NCBI GenBank assembly: GCA_900660155.1
Contig: CABFPE010000727.1
Location: forward strand, 243,490-307,489
From: Hofstenia miamia
Lineage: Eukaryota > Xenacoelomorpha > Acoela > Hofsteniidae
DNA length: 64,000 bases
Reading direction: 5' to 3'
Numbering within the stretch: position 1 is the stretch's first letter; the number at the start of each line of letters is the position of its first letter. Positions 39,111-52,411 of the stretch are shown in pieces. The position numbers were made by a program, and so were the translations under genes. The notes under the pieces were generated by a model, which was not told the origin of the DNA, ran no database searches, and saw nothing but the letters and a program-made list of their open reading frames with translations.

Positions 39111-39893
39111 TTAAATAAAACCATTATAGTCGAACAACATTTATAGATATTTTGATATTAAAGTTAATGGTGGTTGTTACTCAAATATATAATTTTATCA
39201 GTTAAACATTTCAAAACTATTTAGAAATTAATATTTATTTTTGGTCAACCAGTATATTTGAGAGTTACTTTATTAATCAACACCAATTCATTTAGAGTAA
39301 AAAATTGATAGATAAAATTTCTAGATACTACATTGAAAAACATCATCTCATTACTAAAATTGATTATACATTGATTCATAATTTTTTTGAGGAATTCATT
39401 GCAGTAAATGTGTAGTTAATAAAGGAAGGAATTCATTGACTAACATTACATATTTTGTTTTGCTGGTGGCTCCCCACATGTATTTTCATATGTTTTCAGA
39501 AACAATATGTACATCTCAAGATGCTATTCCAAGTTTGTTGCTGATAAGAGTAATGGGTAGAGTTCCCAATGGGGTTTCACAATTGATTATTCAACTGTAG
39601 TATTTTTTGAATGTTGTAGTGAGCTTCATATTTTTGGTTGGTGGCAACATTAAAAGTGAACTGTCAAATAAAAGCTAAGGAATGATTGCTATTTCATGAA
39701 ATTTGCTTTTTCTGAACTGTTCTCTCTTTCTTTTCAGAAGAGGTAAGGTTAATGTCAAATTATAAGTAAGATATATAGCAATTAACCATAGTGCTGAACA
39801 TGAGTTGACATTGGGAGCACAGGGTTCTTTGCAAAGCATTGACTGGAAATTGATATGATCAGGGAGTTATATAAAGAGTTGAAATGTAGTTAG
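39111..39893. other. AT-rich DNA, no gene seen
   Basis: The far end of the hAT element should lie here or beyond, but no complementary terminal repeat was found. Confidence 0.45.
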
Positions 39894-40457
39894 TCACCAT
39901 TCTACAGAATATTGGTATGTCTGTGAAGAAGATGTTATTGTAATCACTGGACAGGCATTATTGGTAGGTCCATCAGCTTTAATTGATTCCCAAATGTTGT
40001 TCACTTTGTTTAGAGTGTTGACTGGCTGTGAATAGGAAAAAGAAATGTGAATGTTGGTTATAGTTTTGGGAGCATGTTTTTCTGAAATAAGTTCATACAT
40101 TTGAGCTTGAAGTAATACATCAACAGCCATCTGTTTGTCTACCATTAAGCACTGGTATGGGCAGATCCTATGTAGAAAAAGATTAGTATGTATTAGTGCT
40201 GCAGTGGAATTATGAAAATCATCCAAACCAAGAACACCAAAATTGTGAGGTTTTAAAATAGAGAAATTATCCAAATTATGCAATTCAGAACCACTGAATT
40301 TGCTGTTATCCAAATCAATTGCAAGGTGGTATTCTAAAGACAGTTTTTGCATTAGTTTGGTATCCAATAGTAGTTCTTGCTTAATAATGTAAATTAATAA
40401 AATATTTTCAAAAGAGAGATTGAATTGAGATTGTAAAACTAGATTATCTCTAAACAT
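39894..40457 (-). other. 187-codon open frame, unassigned, next to the gypsy fossil
   Basis: The frame is open for 187 codons in the same orientation as the nearby integrase. It is neither clearly membrane-bound nor of a family I recognise. It may be the distal part of the retroelement (an extra ORF beyond pol) or an unrelated insertion. Confidence 0.3.
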
Positions 40458-40713
40458 AATAAGTTTATGTAAGTTAGTTAATCAAAATTTGTTATCAAAG
40501 CAAATGTGTACTGTACTGCAAAAGTAGGAGTGATTAAGTTCTTCGTTCATATGGTGGGGATAGTAAATTAAAGTATTTACTGCTGGGCATTTTTTGGCAT
40601 CTATCAAGAATGGTATACTGAACAACTAATAGAATGGTGAGGTGTATCCAATTGTCTATGAATTTCTGCTTTAGTTTCTGGAGCAATATTAGATTTGATA
40701 ATTTATTGTGCTT

Positions 40714-42208
40714 CCCAGGAAACATTCCATTGTTGCTCCACTATAATGGGACATTGTTGGTGCCATTATTGGCCATTGGTGGTAAATGGCCACTGGCCCA
40801 TTGTTGGCCCAACAATGTTTGCCAACCATAATCCATTACTGGGCCATTAGTGAGCCAAGAATGGCCAATTAATGGGCCATTAATGGCAATCAGTAGGTTT
40901 TGATAATATAGCATTAAATTTTATATATAGAAAACAATTTCATATTGTTAAGCAGTTCAAACATTACTGTTTAAACAAACCCAAGCCCAACAAAGGGCAA
41001 TACAATACCTTTGGGATCCTGTCATTTATATTTAATACTAACATTTGTTAGAAATTTAAAAGAAAGTTTCTGTTATAAATTATAACAATAAGCATAAAAA
41101 TCTGCCAAATTTACCAAAGAATTTTAATTTTAATATTAAGTACACTTTTGAAATATTACTATCTTAAATTGTGAAAAATCTCTTCTGCTGAAGTGTAGCT
41201 TTTTTATATAACTCTTAATTTCAAATTGTCCAAATATTTATGAATAAATTATTTTTAAAATACACTTAGCAGGTATATCATTATTTTCTACAAAATAAAA
41301 ATTTCAAAATATCTTTTCACATTTCCTTTTATTATATTAAAAGGAACTAGGTATCAAAATAATGACGTGACTTTTATTTGCAAGTATCTCCTTATTGATT
41401 ATTGATTACTAAGGTTGCTACTGATGCTGCTAATGATCCACCAATGGGCCACTGATGGCATCAGTGGTCACAAATATGTTTCCCATCAGCAGTTTACTGA
41501 TTATGGCCAATGTTATATTATGATTTGTAATTCATAACTTTGTATAATTTGATTGAGTTAAGGACAGAGGTGTATTTAGGTGGGGGCCTTATGCCTGCCC
41601 CTCTTTTGGCAGACCAATTTCAACTCATTCTCATATGATTGGATCAATATATTAATGAACAGTCTTGTTGCTTGACATAAAGTAGTATTTCATGTTTATT
41701 CTTATTAACTCCATCTGTATTTTTGTTTTATTTATCCTTTATTCACAGACAAGCATGGCATTATGATAAGAGGGTAAAAAACAACATAGGCCTATATGTC
41801 TCTGATAAGAATTGGGCCTTCCCCTTTTAGAAATAACTTGATACATGCCTGGTTAAGGAAATTCATTTGTTATGAATATTAAATTTGATCAATCATAATT
41901 TTAAATTATTAAATTCATATTTGTTGGCTTGATGGCAGATTGATCTAGCAATGGCATTAATGGGCCATTGTTGGGCCATTCATGGATATGAGACACAGAT
42001 AAATAATACTTTTTGAAAATTGAAATCAAACTTTAATGTAATGCTTGTGTTATATATAATAATAAAATAATTTCTCTGTAAAATTGTGGAATTTTAATAT
42101 TTTTTTTTATTGGTTATGATTGGCAAATGAATGGCAAATGAGAGGCTGTTGTTGGCCAAGGGTGCCAGCAGTGAACCATTGTTGGGCCAATAATGGTTGT
42201 TTCCTGGG
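40714..42208. mobile_element. 1.5 kb non-autonomous element with GGCCATT-rich ends
   Basis: The ends are CCCAGGAAACA at 40714 and its exact complement TGTTTCCTGGG ending at 42208. Dense, irregular GGCCATTAATGG and TTGGGCCA motifs fill the first 180 and last 100 bases, with further clusters near 41440-41510 and 41945-41990. The interior is AT-rich without a gene. The target duplication is not clear, so the superfamily is unassigned. It lies inside the old Ty3/gypsy copy. Confidence 0.65.
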
Positions 42209-43251
42209 TTTCTGTGTTGCAATAAAATATGGATGTAAACTTTCAGATATAACACTAGTAAATAAAGATCAGTGTTTTTCCAAATGTTTAGATCATGAAA
42301 AAGATTGCTGACTAAAGGATTATGAGGGGGACAGTATGAGCATTGACGTTTTCTTGACTGCAGCAGAACTAGTGGTTACATTGCAGATTCTTCTTGTAAA
42401 GTAGATAAAAAAGTCTGTTTTGTAGTGCATTCAATGTCCATACTGTATCCCTTGATGGTTATGCTATCTGAGTCAAACCAGGGATAGATAACCAAGGTTG
42501 AAGGACCACTTGAACTTGCTCCACTCTCCAAGGCATACCAAGGAGACAAGGAGGGGTTCAGTGTGTCAACATGATAGTCAGGTGTTCATGTTGGGTCATT
42601 TCTCCCATAATAGGATCATAGTTTCCATGGGTAGCCAACTTGTCCACCAGATATGAATGTGGACTCCTATTATGGTGTGGGTGCTACACTCTATGTCTTG
42701 TTTAATTACTGCTTCAGTAGTTTACTGCTGCTCAACATTGCATAGATTGAACTCTTCATTCTCATGAGCTCTAAATAAATAATTTAGTGATTTGCTCTAT
42801 TTTTCAGAGTTGTTAGTGTATTGTGATTCAGTAATATTGTCTAGCTTAGACATATCAAGGTATATGTCACTATTTTTAGTAATGATTTTGAACTCTTTGT
42901 TTTTGTCAATTATAGTGTTTTTGATATCTTTTATTGTTCTTTTTAATGATTGAAATTATGTGTTTTTCCATTGTCTAGAATATAATTATTATAATTCAGG
43001 ACTTTGGTGATTTTATGAGAACCAGTCAATTGAGTGGCTAGATTACATTTTTATTTATCACCTGATGTTTGGATAAGTGAAAAAGAATACACTTTGCCAC
43101 CCACCTTATGAAGTACACCATAAAGATTTTTGCTGTAATTATGTATTTGACAAACTGTGCTCTTTTTGTTAAACATGCAGATTGTTTCATGTACATTTTG
43201 TACTAATTGCAGTAAAATTTTGATGTATTTGTTTGTAGCTATTGATTTTTT

Positions 43252-43738
43252 TTATATAGCAGAGTTAAAGGTGGCATTGAAAGGTGTTATACCTGTTGTA
43301 GTATGAATGGAAGTATTATAAAAATACTCAATGTGAGGAAGTATGGATTGAGATTTTTTATCCCTGATATGTGCAGTTGCAGCACAAATTAGTTTAATTA
43401 GTGTTTTGTTTAAACACTTAACTGCACCATTACTTTGCTGGTGATAAGGAGCCACATGTTCTTGAAGAATTTCAAGTTGATGAAATAATTCCTGGGTCAA
43501 TAAACTGTCAAATTGTGCACCACAATATGTAACAATTGTGTTCATTGGACCTAAATGTAGTATCCAATTGTTGATGCAATTGTTGCACGGTTTGATCAAT
43601 AATAAGTATCATGTGGGTGTATTTAGTGAAGTTATCAACCATTACAAGGATGTATTGATAGCCATCATCATTCTTGGATAGTTGTTCAATATCAATGTGT
43701 ACTATTTCATTTGGTGCAGATGATGTAATTTTTTGCAC
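43252..43738 (-). pseudogene. Ty3/gypsy integrase fossil
   Basis: The integrase core is recognisable from HIDIEQLSKNDDGYQYILV through the PYHQQSNGAV block to NTSIHTTTGITPF. Known gypsy integrases join element DNA to the host chromosome. This copy is broken. Confidence 0.7.
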
Positions 43739-44640
43739 CCCACTGCATTGTAAAGGAAAGTGAGCAGTATTAGTAAAAACATATGCTTTACATTTATTGA
43801 TTATGTCATATACTATTGATCAAAGGCTGAGGCAAATAAACTGTGTGTTTAATGTGTTTTGGATGATACCAATGTGGCAACACTCATAGAATGTTCATCT
43901 CTCTCTTGTAATATTCAGAAAGCACAATGTGATTGGCTACAAGGAAAAGCCCATTTGTTGTAAGTTGCCAATTGTATGAATTAAAATATTTAGACAATGT
44001 TTTATTTATTTGTGTAATAGGTTGTTTAATTTTGTTAATTATTTGTATTAATTACACATTGTTTTTCTGGCATTTTAGTAATTCATCCTCAGATATTTCC
44101 TCTTTGAGCTGAATAAGCAATATCACTTGACCTTGTCTACCAGTATTGATGACTGGAAAGTTGTCATATGTTGATTTTGAGATAAAGGGAAATTAGACCT
44201 CATCATATATTTGTTTTGTATCATCACAATAGGATTGATGAAGAGCCGTCATTAAATCCCCTTATGTTGAACAATGGTGATGTTGAAATTGATTAAGTAT
44301 TCAATCCAATGAGATATTATGTTGAAGCTGTCACCTGAAATTTTTTAGGCCAACTAAGGCCAGAGTTATCAGTGCAGACTGTATAATGTCATTGTTCTAA
44401 TAGAAAATAATGAAATTTCTTAAGACTTTAAACAAGATCAAGCATTTCAACTTTTGGTTGAACCATAATTGAGTTCTGTTGGTTTGAGTTTTCTACTAAA
44501 GGATTGTATAGGTGATTTGATTCCATTTATTACTTGGCTTACTGTTGGGCCTATGGTTGTGGCATTGGCATGAAATCTTGTGTCTTTTGCAGCATGATTT
44601 GCTGATGCTGCAGTAATATAATCAACCTTACACTAATAAT

Positions 44641-45590
44641 GGGGTGAACTTATACCTAAGCACTAGAGTAACATGGGAGATAACTTAAAAGTAGGGTGTG
44701 GCCACACTCAGCCAACCTGATACAGAGAACCTCACAGAAAGAGTCACATTAGACTGGAGCCCTAAGTTAAGAGAGAGAGAAAACCTATGAGTTCTTAGGT
44801 GCAGAGTGTGCCCAATTTGCAAGTAAAACCTACACTCAGTGCTTTATTATTATTTAGTCTAATATATTAATCAAGATATGCCAAAAATTAGCTGAAAAAA
44901 ACACAATTGTCTTCAATCCATTCTCATCAGTCTTCACTTTCATCACAATGTATATTTAGAACTCATGGAAATATAAATATATTTGTACTTTAGAATATGT
45001 TTAATTATTGGAAACCTGAAATTTACCTTGAGAAATGAAGACTTAGTTGACAAGAGATTGGGTAGGTTACAATAGCACTGGATATCCATCATTGATGGCT
45101 CCATACATCTTCAATGAAGCCACATTAAAATTGGCAATATGCTTGCAACCACCTTGATTGGCAATACATCCAAAACAATTTGCAGCAAGAATCTTCTCAT
45201 TATCCTTTCAATGATGAGCTCACACTTATATCATGCAGAATGAAGTTTATGTTCTGGACAGATTTTACACTTCATGGTACAAATGCTATTCTGACAGAAA
45301 CTTGCACACAACCAATGGCACATTTCATCTTAGCATTTGATATGCCTGGAAGGTTAAATAATTCTGAATTGCTAATCATTGATTTTTTGAAAATTCATTT
45401 AAGTAAAATTATAAAATAAAACTACTCATTAAAATTAAAATTTAGCTCTAATCTTCAATATACCAGAAGTTGTTAAATTGCCACAAAAACTGCCAGTTTA
45501 AAATGGAAGGTATCATATATGGTAAATAAATGGAACATTGAGTTAATATGATTATCATAGCCAAGTTACTTTATTATTCAATGAATCAAC
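44641..45590. other. No recognised gene
   Basis: This region is upstream, in orientation, of the gypsy RNase H. Older retroelement sequence is possible but was not recognised. Confidence 0.4.
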
Positions 45591-45827
45591 TTTGATAACA
45601 TGTAGAGCAAAGTAATAAATATTTAAATAAACATGTAAGAGCAAATTTGCTTACACTAAAAGTTATGTTAAACCAATGAAATTGGGGTAATGGGATTTGG
45701 AAATAAAAATCAAATTAAAGTAAAACTGTTAAATTTCAGGGCCTAGTACACTTTTTTTGGAATTATCACACAAATATATACAAAATTAGCATATTCAAAA
45801 AAAAATTAAAATTTCATGAATATCCCC
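45591..45827. repeat. Degraded copy of the foldback MITE (loop plus one arm)
   Basis: The block matches the loop and right arm of the element at 10933-11353, from TTTGATAACATGTAGAG through TTTCAGGGCCTAGTACAC to GAATATCCCC, with many substitutions. The left arm is largely missing. Confidence 0.75.
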
Positions 45828-46599
45828 ATTGACATTTGCAGTAAATTTTATAAGGGAAATGTGTACATTATGTAATATTCTTGGAGGGATTTGAGATAGT
45901 TTTGGAAAATTTAAGATTTTCAAAAATGAAAAAAGTACCAATAACTGGTTCATATCAAAGTGTTCAAAAGTAAAGGCTTTGAAACACAATAAAAGACATT
46001 ATTATTTTAAATATCCTAATTTACACAAGAAAAAATAACAACTTTTGATTCATAACAATATTTTGCAAATCATATTCAAATTATCTTAGATAATTCATCG
46101 CGATTGTCAAAAGTTGCCATTATTAACAAAAAATTCAATACTACTATACTTATAGCGCTTTTGTCATGGTGTTTCAACTTTCAGATTGAAATAAGTTATT
46201 CATATAATATTTAAGTTGTTGAATGTTAACTAGAACAATAATTTTAGGCATTGAGTTTTTATTTATTAACGCTATGTTGATTTCGAACACTTTGACTGTC
46301 GAACACTTTGACTGACACCCCAATAAGTGACGGCGAAAGGACAGTCATAATTATTTGTCAAATAGCCACAATATATGTTATCGCGGTTAATTTTATAATT
46401 TGACCTTAATGTAAGCTGAAAGTCCTTTTAGATTATCGTTATCGATATAAGAATCAAGCCAAACTTTCATATTGTTATTCTAATTATTGCACTATAATTT
46501 TGCAGTGCTAAACAAAACATTTCAAGTCACTACACTTTTCAATATGGAATTCAAATAAGGGAAATGAGAATTTTATCAAGCTTCAATTGATTAATGTCA
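45828..46599. other. AT-rich DNA, no gene seen
   Basis: A short direct repeat CGAACACTTTGACTG occurs twice at about 46287-46313. Nothing else was recognised. Confidence 0.45.
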
Positions 46600-47790
46600 A
46601 CACAAACCACTATGGTTCTATTGCATTCTTTTGGGACCAAAAATTCGATGTAGTCATTGATTTATTCTGATAGCCTGACTTCATATTCAGCATCAGGCGG
46701 ATAATACAAAACTGTGATAACCAGTTTGATAGATAGTTCAATCCAAAGAATCTCCAATGACTCCCAGTTCGTAGGTTTTAAAACTCTTCGAGGATTGTCT
46801 TCACGAATATATACACAAACACCTCCGCCTCTAGATTTCTTGGAATTAAGGGGGCTCCTATCATGTCTAACAATGTTGTAACCAGTCATCAATGCTCGGT
46901 TTTAGCCAGGTCTCCGTCACGCAGCATATGTCAATTTTGTCATTAAGAAGGTCAGCTGTTAGATGATGTATGGTGTTTGGCTTTTTCAACGATCTGATAT
47001 TTAGTGTTAGCAATGTTAGTCCATGTAATCAATTGCATTTGACCTCGTCATCATTAACGAATAATTTTAAATTCTTGATCCTGATTTGTTCCCTGGTTGC
47101 TTTATTTGTGGATAACAGTTCAAAGCCTTTCTTCAAGAGAGTGCGTTCAATAGCAGTGTCAACATCAGATAGTTCTCGAGACATGTACACTGGGTACCTA
47201 AATTTTTGAGCAAATGAGACTTCAACAATACCTTCCGCATTTGCCTTGCATTTGAAAATTTAAGAATGGTGGTTTCCGGTTAGCATTGAACTTACCCACT
47301 CTATATGTCGTTCATTTGATTATGGATTGGATCATTCAAATAGTAAAATACTTCATGTATCTGGTCCATCTCCAGCGCGAGCCTGTCACTGGCAGTGTCT
47401 GCTTTTACCTCTGGTAAATTTCGAATTCTAATTCCAAGAGCAGTAGGCTCACTAACCTTCGGTGCGGTAATCTTAACAATACTCCGGTCGGATGAGAGAG
47501 TTGTCAATGTTTCAATATTCGCTTCCAGTCTCTTAAGTCTAGATTCCAACAATGAAGTTTTGTCTATGGGGTGCTTCTCCACTTGTTGCATTTCCACAGC
47601 AGATTGGGAATAGACTCCAGCAACTTAAAGACTTCGCTAGTTATGCCCTCACACTTCGCGTGGTGCCATCGCAAACACGAGCAGCATCCAACCCAGATGT
47701 TGTCACAATCATTGGATCTACAGACAACACATACTGACGATTTAGAAGCCAAACGTGTCTTGGTTCCTTCTTCATCGTTAATCTGAAGAA
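46600..47790 (-). mobile_element. LINE 5' half: PHD-finger ORF1 and endonuclease start
   Basis: On the minus strand, 47779-47564 encodes a PHD-type finger (CVVCRSNDC, CCSCLRWHHAKC). A coiled-coil stretch follows (LLESRLKRLEANIETL, 47550-47500), then GIRIRNLPE, which suits an RRM-like ORF1 domain. ORF2 begins with an APE endonuclease: LTLNIRSL, DICCVTETWL and GGGVCVYIRED, VITVLYYPPD (to about 46620). The reading passes through several frames, so it is a fossil. The reverse transcriptase is absent on this side. ORF1 with a PHD finger is known in CR1-like and related LINEs. Confidence 0.7.
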
Positions 47791-50254
47791 CTAATTAATC
47801 TGTGTAATCACAATTATATTCACTATATTGTTTCAAACACATGGATGATTGCCTGAACTAAGATAAACATTTGTCCCATTGGAACAATATCAAACAAATT
47901 CTTTGTCTAAAAAATTGATGTCCCTTCATCGACAGTAGTTGGCTTTTAGCGAGATAGATTGGTGATATAGCGTTTTTATGTCCTTTAGCGGCTACAGCAA
48001 ATTTCACCGAAAACAAATCTCATCGAAAAATACTATTGCAGTGAAAATAGACATACACTATAAATGATTATATATTAAAACGATATGAAATGTCGAAAAT
48101 ATTTAAATTCGTCTATATATAGGGGTGATCACTTCGTTAGGCGTTAGCAACTAGCCCTAATCTTAATTAAAATCTAGCCCTAACACTAACCAAAAATTTG
48201 ATTATTTTATTGACCTAGTAGGAAAGTAGTCTTTTAGTCGAAAATTTTCTTCAGTCATCAGTGGCGGAGCGTGGGCCACATTGCCTAGTGTGCGGTGCAG
48301 AGTTGCTAGTGGCTCGGTTTGGTTTCGTCACTGTATTTATATAAAAATCCGTCAATTCTGAACCGAAAGTTTCAAAATTTACAATGGAAACCACTGCATT
48401 CATTGCTTGAACTTGAAGCCATCCATAACATGATTACATGTATAATTTTTTAAATGCTCTACATGAACGTAAAATATTCAAATGAATATTTCTTAAAATC
48501 ATATATCCAGTAAAATATTTGAAATGGATACCTTATTTTATTTATACACCACGAAATATTAAAACATCAGACATGACTAGTACATAATCAGACCCACTTT
48601 TCAATTTCAATCAAGATGAGGACTCATTTGCTATTATTTTCGAACCTCTGTGTTTAGCATCGATGACGCACCAGAAGTGAAAACTTTTTAAAAAGTTTCG
48701 TTTTCGATCCGAAACGGATTCGAATTTAAATAAGTATTCTAACAATAAACAAACATAAACTTAAAAAATGTTTGTTTTTTAATGCGAATAGAAAATTGTA
48801 AGTGCTTCAACACTATCTTGAGATAAAAAAATGGATATATACTTAGGAAATAGTAAATGCGAATCAACTTAATTGTAAGCTTTGTAATAATCTACAGTAG
48901 TTCCTAAAATTGTCATCAAATATAATCATAATATATCTATGGAGTTTCAATAGTTGAGTTTCCCATAGTATTACCTCCCGTATTAATTTTTATGTCAAAA
49001 TTGAAAAATAACCACTGCAATATCACTATAAATTGAAGCTGTTTCAAACAAAATAAATTTACTTCAAAATTGCAGCGAGGCGATGAAAACAAGAATAGAA
49101 CAAATAATGGCGAATTCAAGAACAACCCCACATTTATGTTGCAAGACATTAAAGAATTGTTGTAGAATGTATTAAAATCCGTGATAGAAAAATTTTTCAA
49201 ACAAAATTTGAGATTTAAATATAAATTTTGAATTTTTCTGAAATTGGATACTAAATTGGATCAACAATTTTGAATTATATAGCAGCAACATTAAATAAAT
49301 TCACACCATAGTTGTTGGAAAGAATAACGTGGAACCTCTTGCATGAACAATCAAATTCAATTATAAAATTTCACTTAGATTGAGATTATTAAATTAGGAT
49401 TCAATGTAACAATGTGCGTAATTTATAAAATGTAAAATACACAAGTTTTAAAAACTTTTGGATCCTAAACATATCCGAAGTTTCTGTAAATAGAAAACCG
49501 ATCTGATTCGTATCCTATTCTATCTCTGCGACCCACCTAACCGTATGCAGCCATTATTAAGGCGGACTAAGAAACTGTTTCTTGTTGGCCGTAAACATTA
49601 GTAAGTTAATGCTCATATTCCAAAGCTTTTGTCTAGCATTGATGAGCCCCTTTGCAGGTTCATAAACACGTTCAACCAGGGCTGCGTGTTGTGCATATGA
49701 CACAGTGTTAGCTTGTCTAGTTTACTTCTAGTAACTGCCTCAGCTACTAAAATAGTCTAATAAATTACATTAAAGCCCACTCCCAACATTTGGTTTAGCT
49801 TAACGCCACACCCAATGTATGTATCTACGTGTAGAACTTGAAACTGTTTCTATATTTTTATTGATGTTTGCTTGGCGAAGAATTAACAAAGAACCGTGAG
49901 ACGTTTGATTTCTCATTTAAGGTGCGGTGATCATTAGCGCACACCTCGAAATGATCTATTTTCATTTCGTGAACCAATCAATAATGTTCGGCTCCAAATG
50001 TAGGATGCAATTTCAATGATTACACTTAATTTCGTAGGGTGCGTTAATATCAACGCACACCTTGCTCTTTTAATCTCTATTAAAGTGTGGATGTCTCAAT
50101 ACCTAGTTATTGCAACATTCACGATTGAAGTAACTAGGGCATTTTAATTAATCAGTGATATGATTGCTAAAAAAGATGATACATGTGCTAGCAATTAAAC
50201 CAATGTATAGTTTACGAATCAAAACAATAGAAATGATGCAATTTTAAAACAATT
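47791..50254. other. No recognised gene; possible hAT end at 48267
   Basis: CAGTGGCGGAGCGTGGG near 48267 looks like one hAT terminal repeat, without a partner identified. Two similar phrases near 49921 and 50037 (GGTGCG...ATCA..GCGCACACC-like) suggest a small duplicated motif. Confidence 0.4.
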
Positions 50255-50460
50255 GTAATTTAGACACAGGTTTTATAAGAAAGTGCTTAACACAATGCGT
50301 TATGAAAATGGCAACTCATTTAGATGTGTTACCTGTAATTAAAAATTCGATTGACTATTTAATCAAAAATTACAAATTAATAAAAATATATTGTAAAAAT
50401 CAGTTTGATGCGGTATTAAATTTACTCAGTTCCCAAATAAACGATAGGAAAAAACGCTCT
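50255..50460 (+). repeat. LINE ORF1-like fragment, copy 1 of a direct repeat
   Basis: The block reads CNLDTG, KCLTQC, then MATHLDVLPVIKNSIDYLI and FDAVLNLLSSQI. The cysteine pairs followed by a helical stretch resemble the end of a PHD finger and the coiled coil of a LINE ORF1. It matches 58737-58950 closely. Confidence 0.5.
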
Positions 50461-51720
50461 AAAATCATAAAAATGCTGGTCAGAGAAAACGCCGTTATCA
50501 GTCATCTTAGAAAAGTCTTCAAACGATATATCATTTGCTAGATTATACAGATGGTCATTTTCAACATTTTCTTCATACACCAATCGATCTTTCATTATTT
50601 CCACAATTAAATTTTCATTTAGCCACTTTTTGAAAACATCTTTTACTTCTGAATTCATGTTTTGAATACGAAATTGCAAAAATAGGATAACATTCTTCGC
50701 TGTTTCAACAGAAGCATTTGTTTCTTGAAGTTTCATCGTACATGTCCTAAATAGTTGCAACAGCTTACAAACAGAGTCAATTTTTCAACAATCAATATCT
50801 GCCAATACATCTGCGAATAAAAGACTAAGGGAAGCTTTCAGCTCGAGAAATCTCGTCATTGAATCAAATAAGGAATTCCAACGATTGGAATTTTCACATA
50901 TGATTTTCAATGATTGTTGAATTTTCTCAAGGGTGTTCATAATTTTTGAAGAGCTTGAATTTTCTTACAAACCTTGCGCATAATCTCTATGCTCTCCTGA
51001 AATTCTCCAACAGCAATATCGGAGTCCAGTGTTGGATCATCAACATTTTCGTCAAGTGTGACATCATCATCGTTATCAGGATTAATAAAAATTAGCTTTT
51101 TAACACAAAGATTAATTACATTGCGAGGCATGGGAATGAGCACCAACTAAAAATTTCAGCAACGGTTTGAACATTAGCTCTACAGTCTGTGACCGAAATA
51201 GTTATTTCACATGGCTTTAATTCAAATAGATTTAACAGCTTTCGAATTGATATAAATGTAAACACCGATGTACTTTTTACCATCTTGCGAGGACCACTTA
51301 TCGAAATTTATTGTCAAAATTTGGTCTTTGGCTCGTTGTGAATTTTTTCTTTTATCTTACTTAAGATTATGTTGTACTTTTCGTCCATTGCTTTGTTTAA
51401 CGAATGGTAAGACACTTTGCTGAAATTAATCGCAACAAACATCGATTGTAAAGCTTGACTATTAGCAAAGTTGTTATGGGAATTTGATCTACATAGTTGT
51501 ATCCAATTCTTTGGATAAAGACATTTTATGCACTTTCTGGTAGTATAGAGTTGACTGGCTTCTTTCAATAGATCTTTTGACAGGCGTTTTAACACACGCG
51601 ACAAAATGTTTGCGCATTCCACTTGTTCCCTTAATTATGGCATCACATTTATCTCACTGGTGGTAGTTTTGTTCACCCGATATTCGACTTCTACAACATC
51701 TGGATCTGAGTTCATCGCCA
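50422..51720 (-). pseudogene. hAT-family transposase remnant with BED finger
   Basis: Reading leftward from an ATG near 51720, the start MAMNSDPDVVEVEYR leads into CDAIIKGTSGMRKHF..C, a BED zinc-finger-like pattern. The middle has NRWNSLFDSMTRFLELKASL (about 50905-50845), the hAT RW region, and long helical stretches such as LQFRIQNMNSEVKDVFKKWL follow. The C-terminal dimerisation block was not found; the left end meets the LINE-like repeat at 50460. Frames change several times, so it is inactive. hAT transposases move their element by cut and paste and leave 8-base duplications. Confidence 0.6.
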
Positions 51721-51887
51721 TCTAAAAAAGGGGTCAAACTATAAAAAATCGTTCAAAAACCAAAAATTATGCAAATTCGCAAATTCAAAATGGAAAATTA
51801 TAAGAAAAAAATTCAAAAGTCAGATCATCTTTACATCCAAAAGTAACACGCAAAAAAGGATTCAAATTCTAACACATATATCTGATA

Positions 51888-52130
51888 TTGGTATTGAGGT
51901 ATTGAGTCAACGACTGGTATTGGTATTGAAGTATTAATTCAACGACTGGTATTGGTATTGAAGGTGATGTATTGGTATTGTGGTATTGATATTGAAGTAT
52001 TGAGTCAACGACTGGTATTTGTATTGGTATTGAATTATTGAGTCAACGACTGGTATTGGTATTGAAGTATCGAGTCAACGACTGGTTTTGGTATTGTGGT
52101 ATCGGTATTGATATTGTAAACCCTGGTATT
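51888..52130. repeat. Degenerate minisatellite (GTCAACGACTGGTATTGGTATTG)
   Basis: About five irregular units with a TCAACGACTGG core (near 51906, 51948, 52003, 52043 and 52074) are linked by GGTATTGGTATTGAAGTATT stretches. Spacing varies from 31 to 55 bases. Confidence 0.75.
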
Positions 52131-52411
52131 ATACAATTGTATAATCCGAAAGGCAACCTTTAGTTGGCATAATCTTATTAATCTGCTAGCATCCTTAACA
52201 TGTTTTCAGGTGAGCAAATAATGCATTTCTTTGGGCACATTTTATAGCTATGTCCTTAACTTTCTTATTTGGAAATGTGACAATCCTTTAAACGTTCGCG
52301 GTCATTTTGAGCCACTTTCTGGTTTTTGAACACCTACTTTTTGACTTGCCCAAAAAAATTTCAGTCATGGAAAATTTTCTAAATTCTTTATGTAATTTAC
52401 TATAAATTTCG

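Larger units (their letters stand above)
39894..44640 (-). mobile_element. Old Ty3/gypsy LTR retrotransposon copy, broken and nested
   Basis: Read on the minus strand, an RNase H-like stretch (about 44480-44200, with SRKLKPTELNY and CTDNSGL) is followed by integrase (43738-43252, with ILVMVDNFTKY, APYHQQSNGAV and YNTSIHTTTGITPF). This pol order and the motifs are those of Ty3/gypsy. An open frame of 187 codons (40457-39894) of unknown identity lies downstream in the same orientation and may be a further part. A 1.5 kb MITE (40714-42208) has inserted between them. LTRs were not found. The copy carries several breaks and looks old. Confidence 0.6.

Noticed and set aside
48267-48290. Complete hAT element starting at CAGTGGCGG
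   Set aside because: No matching inverted end or 8-base duplication was found.
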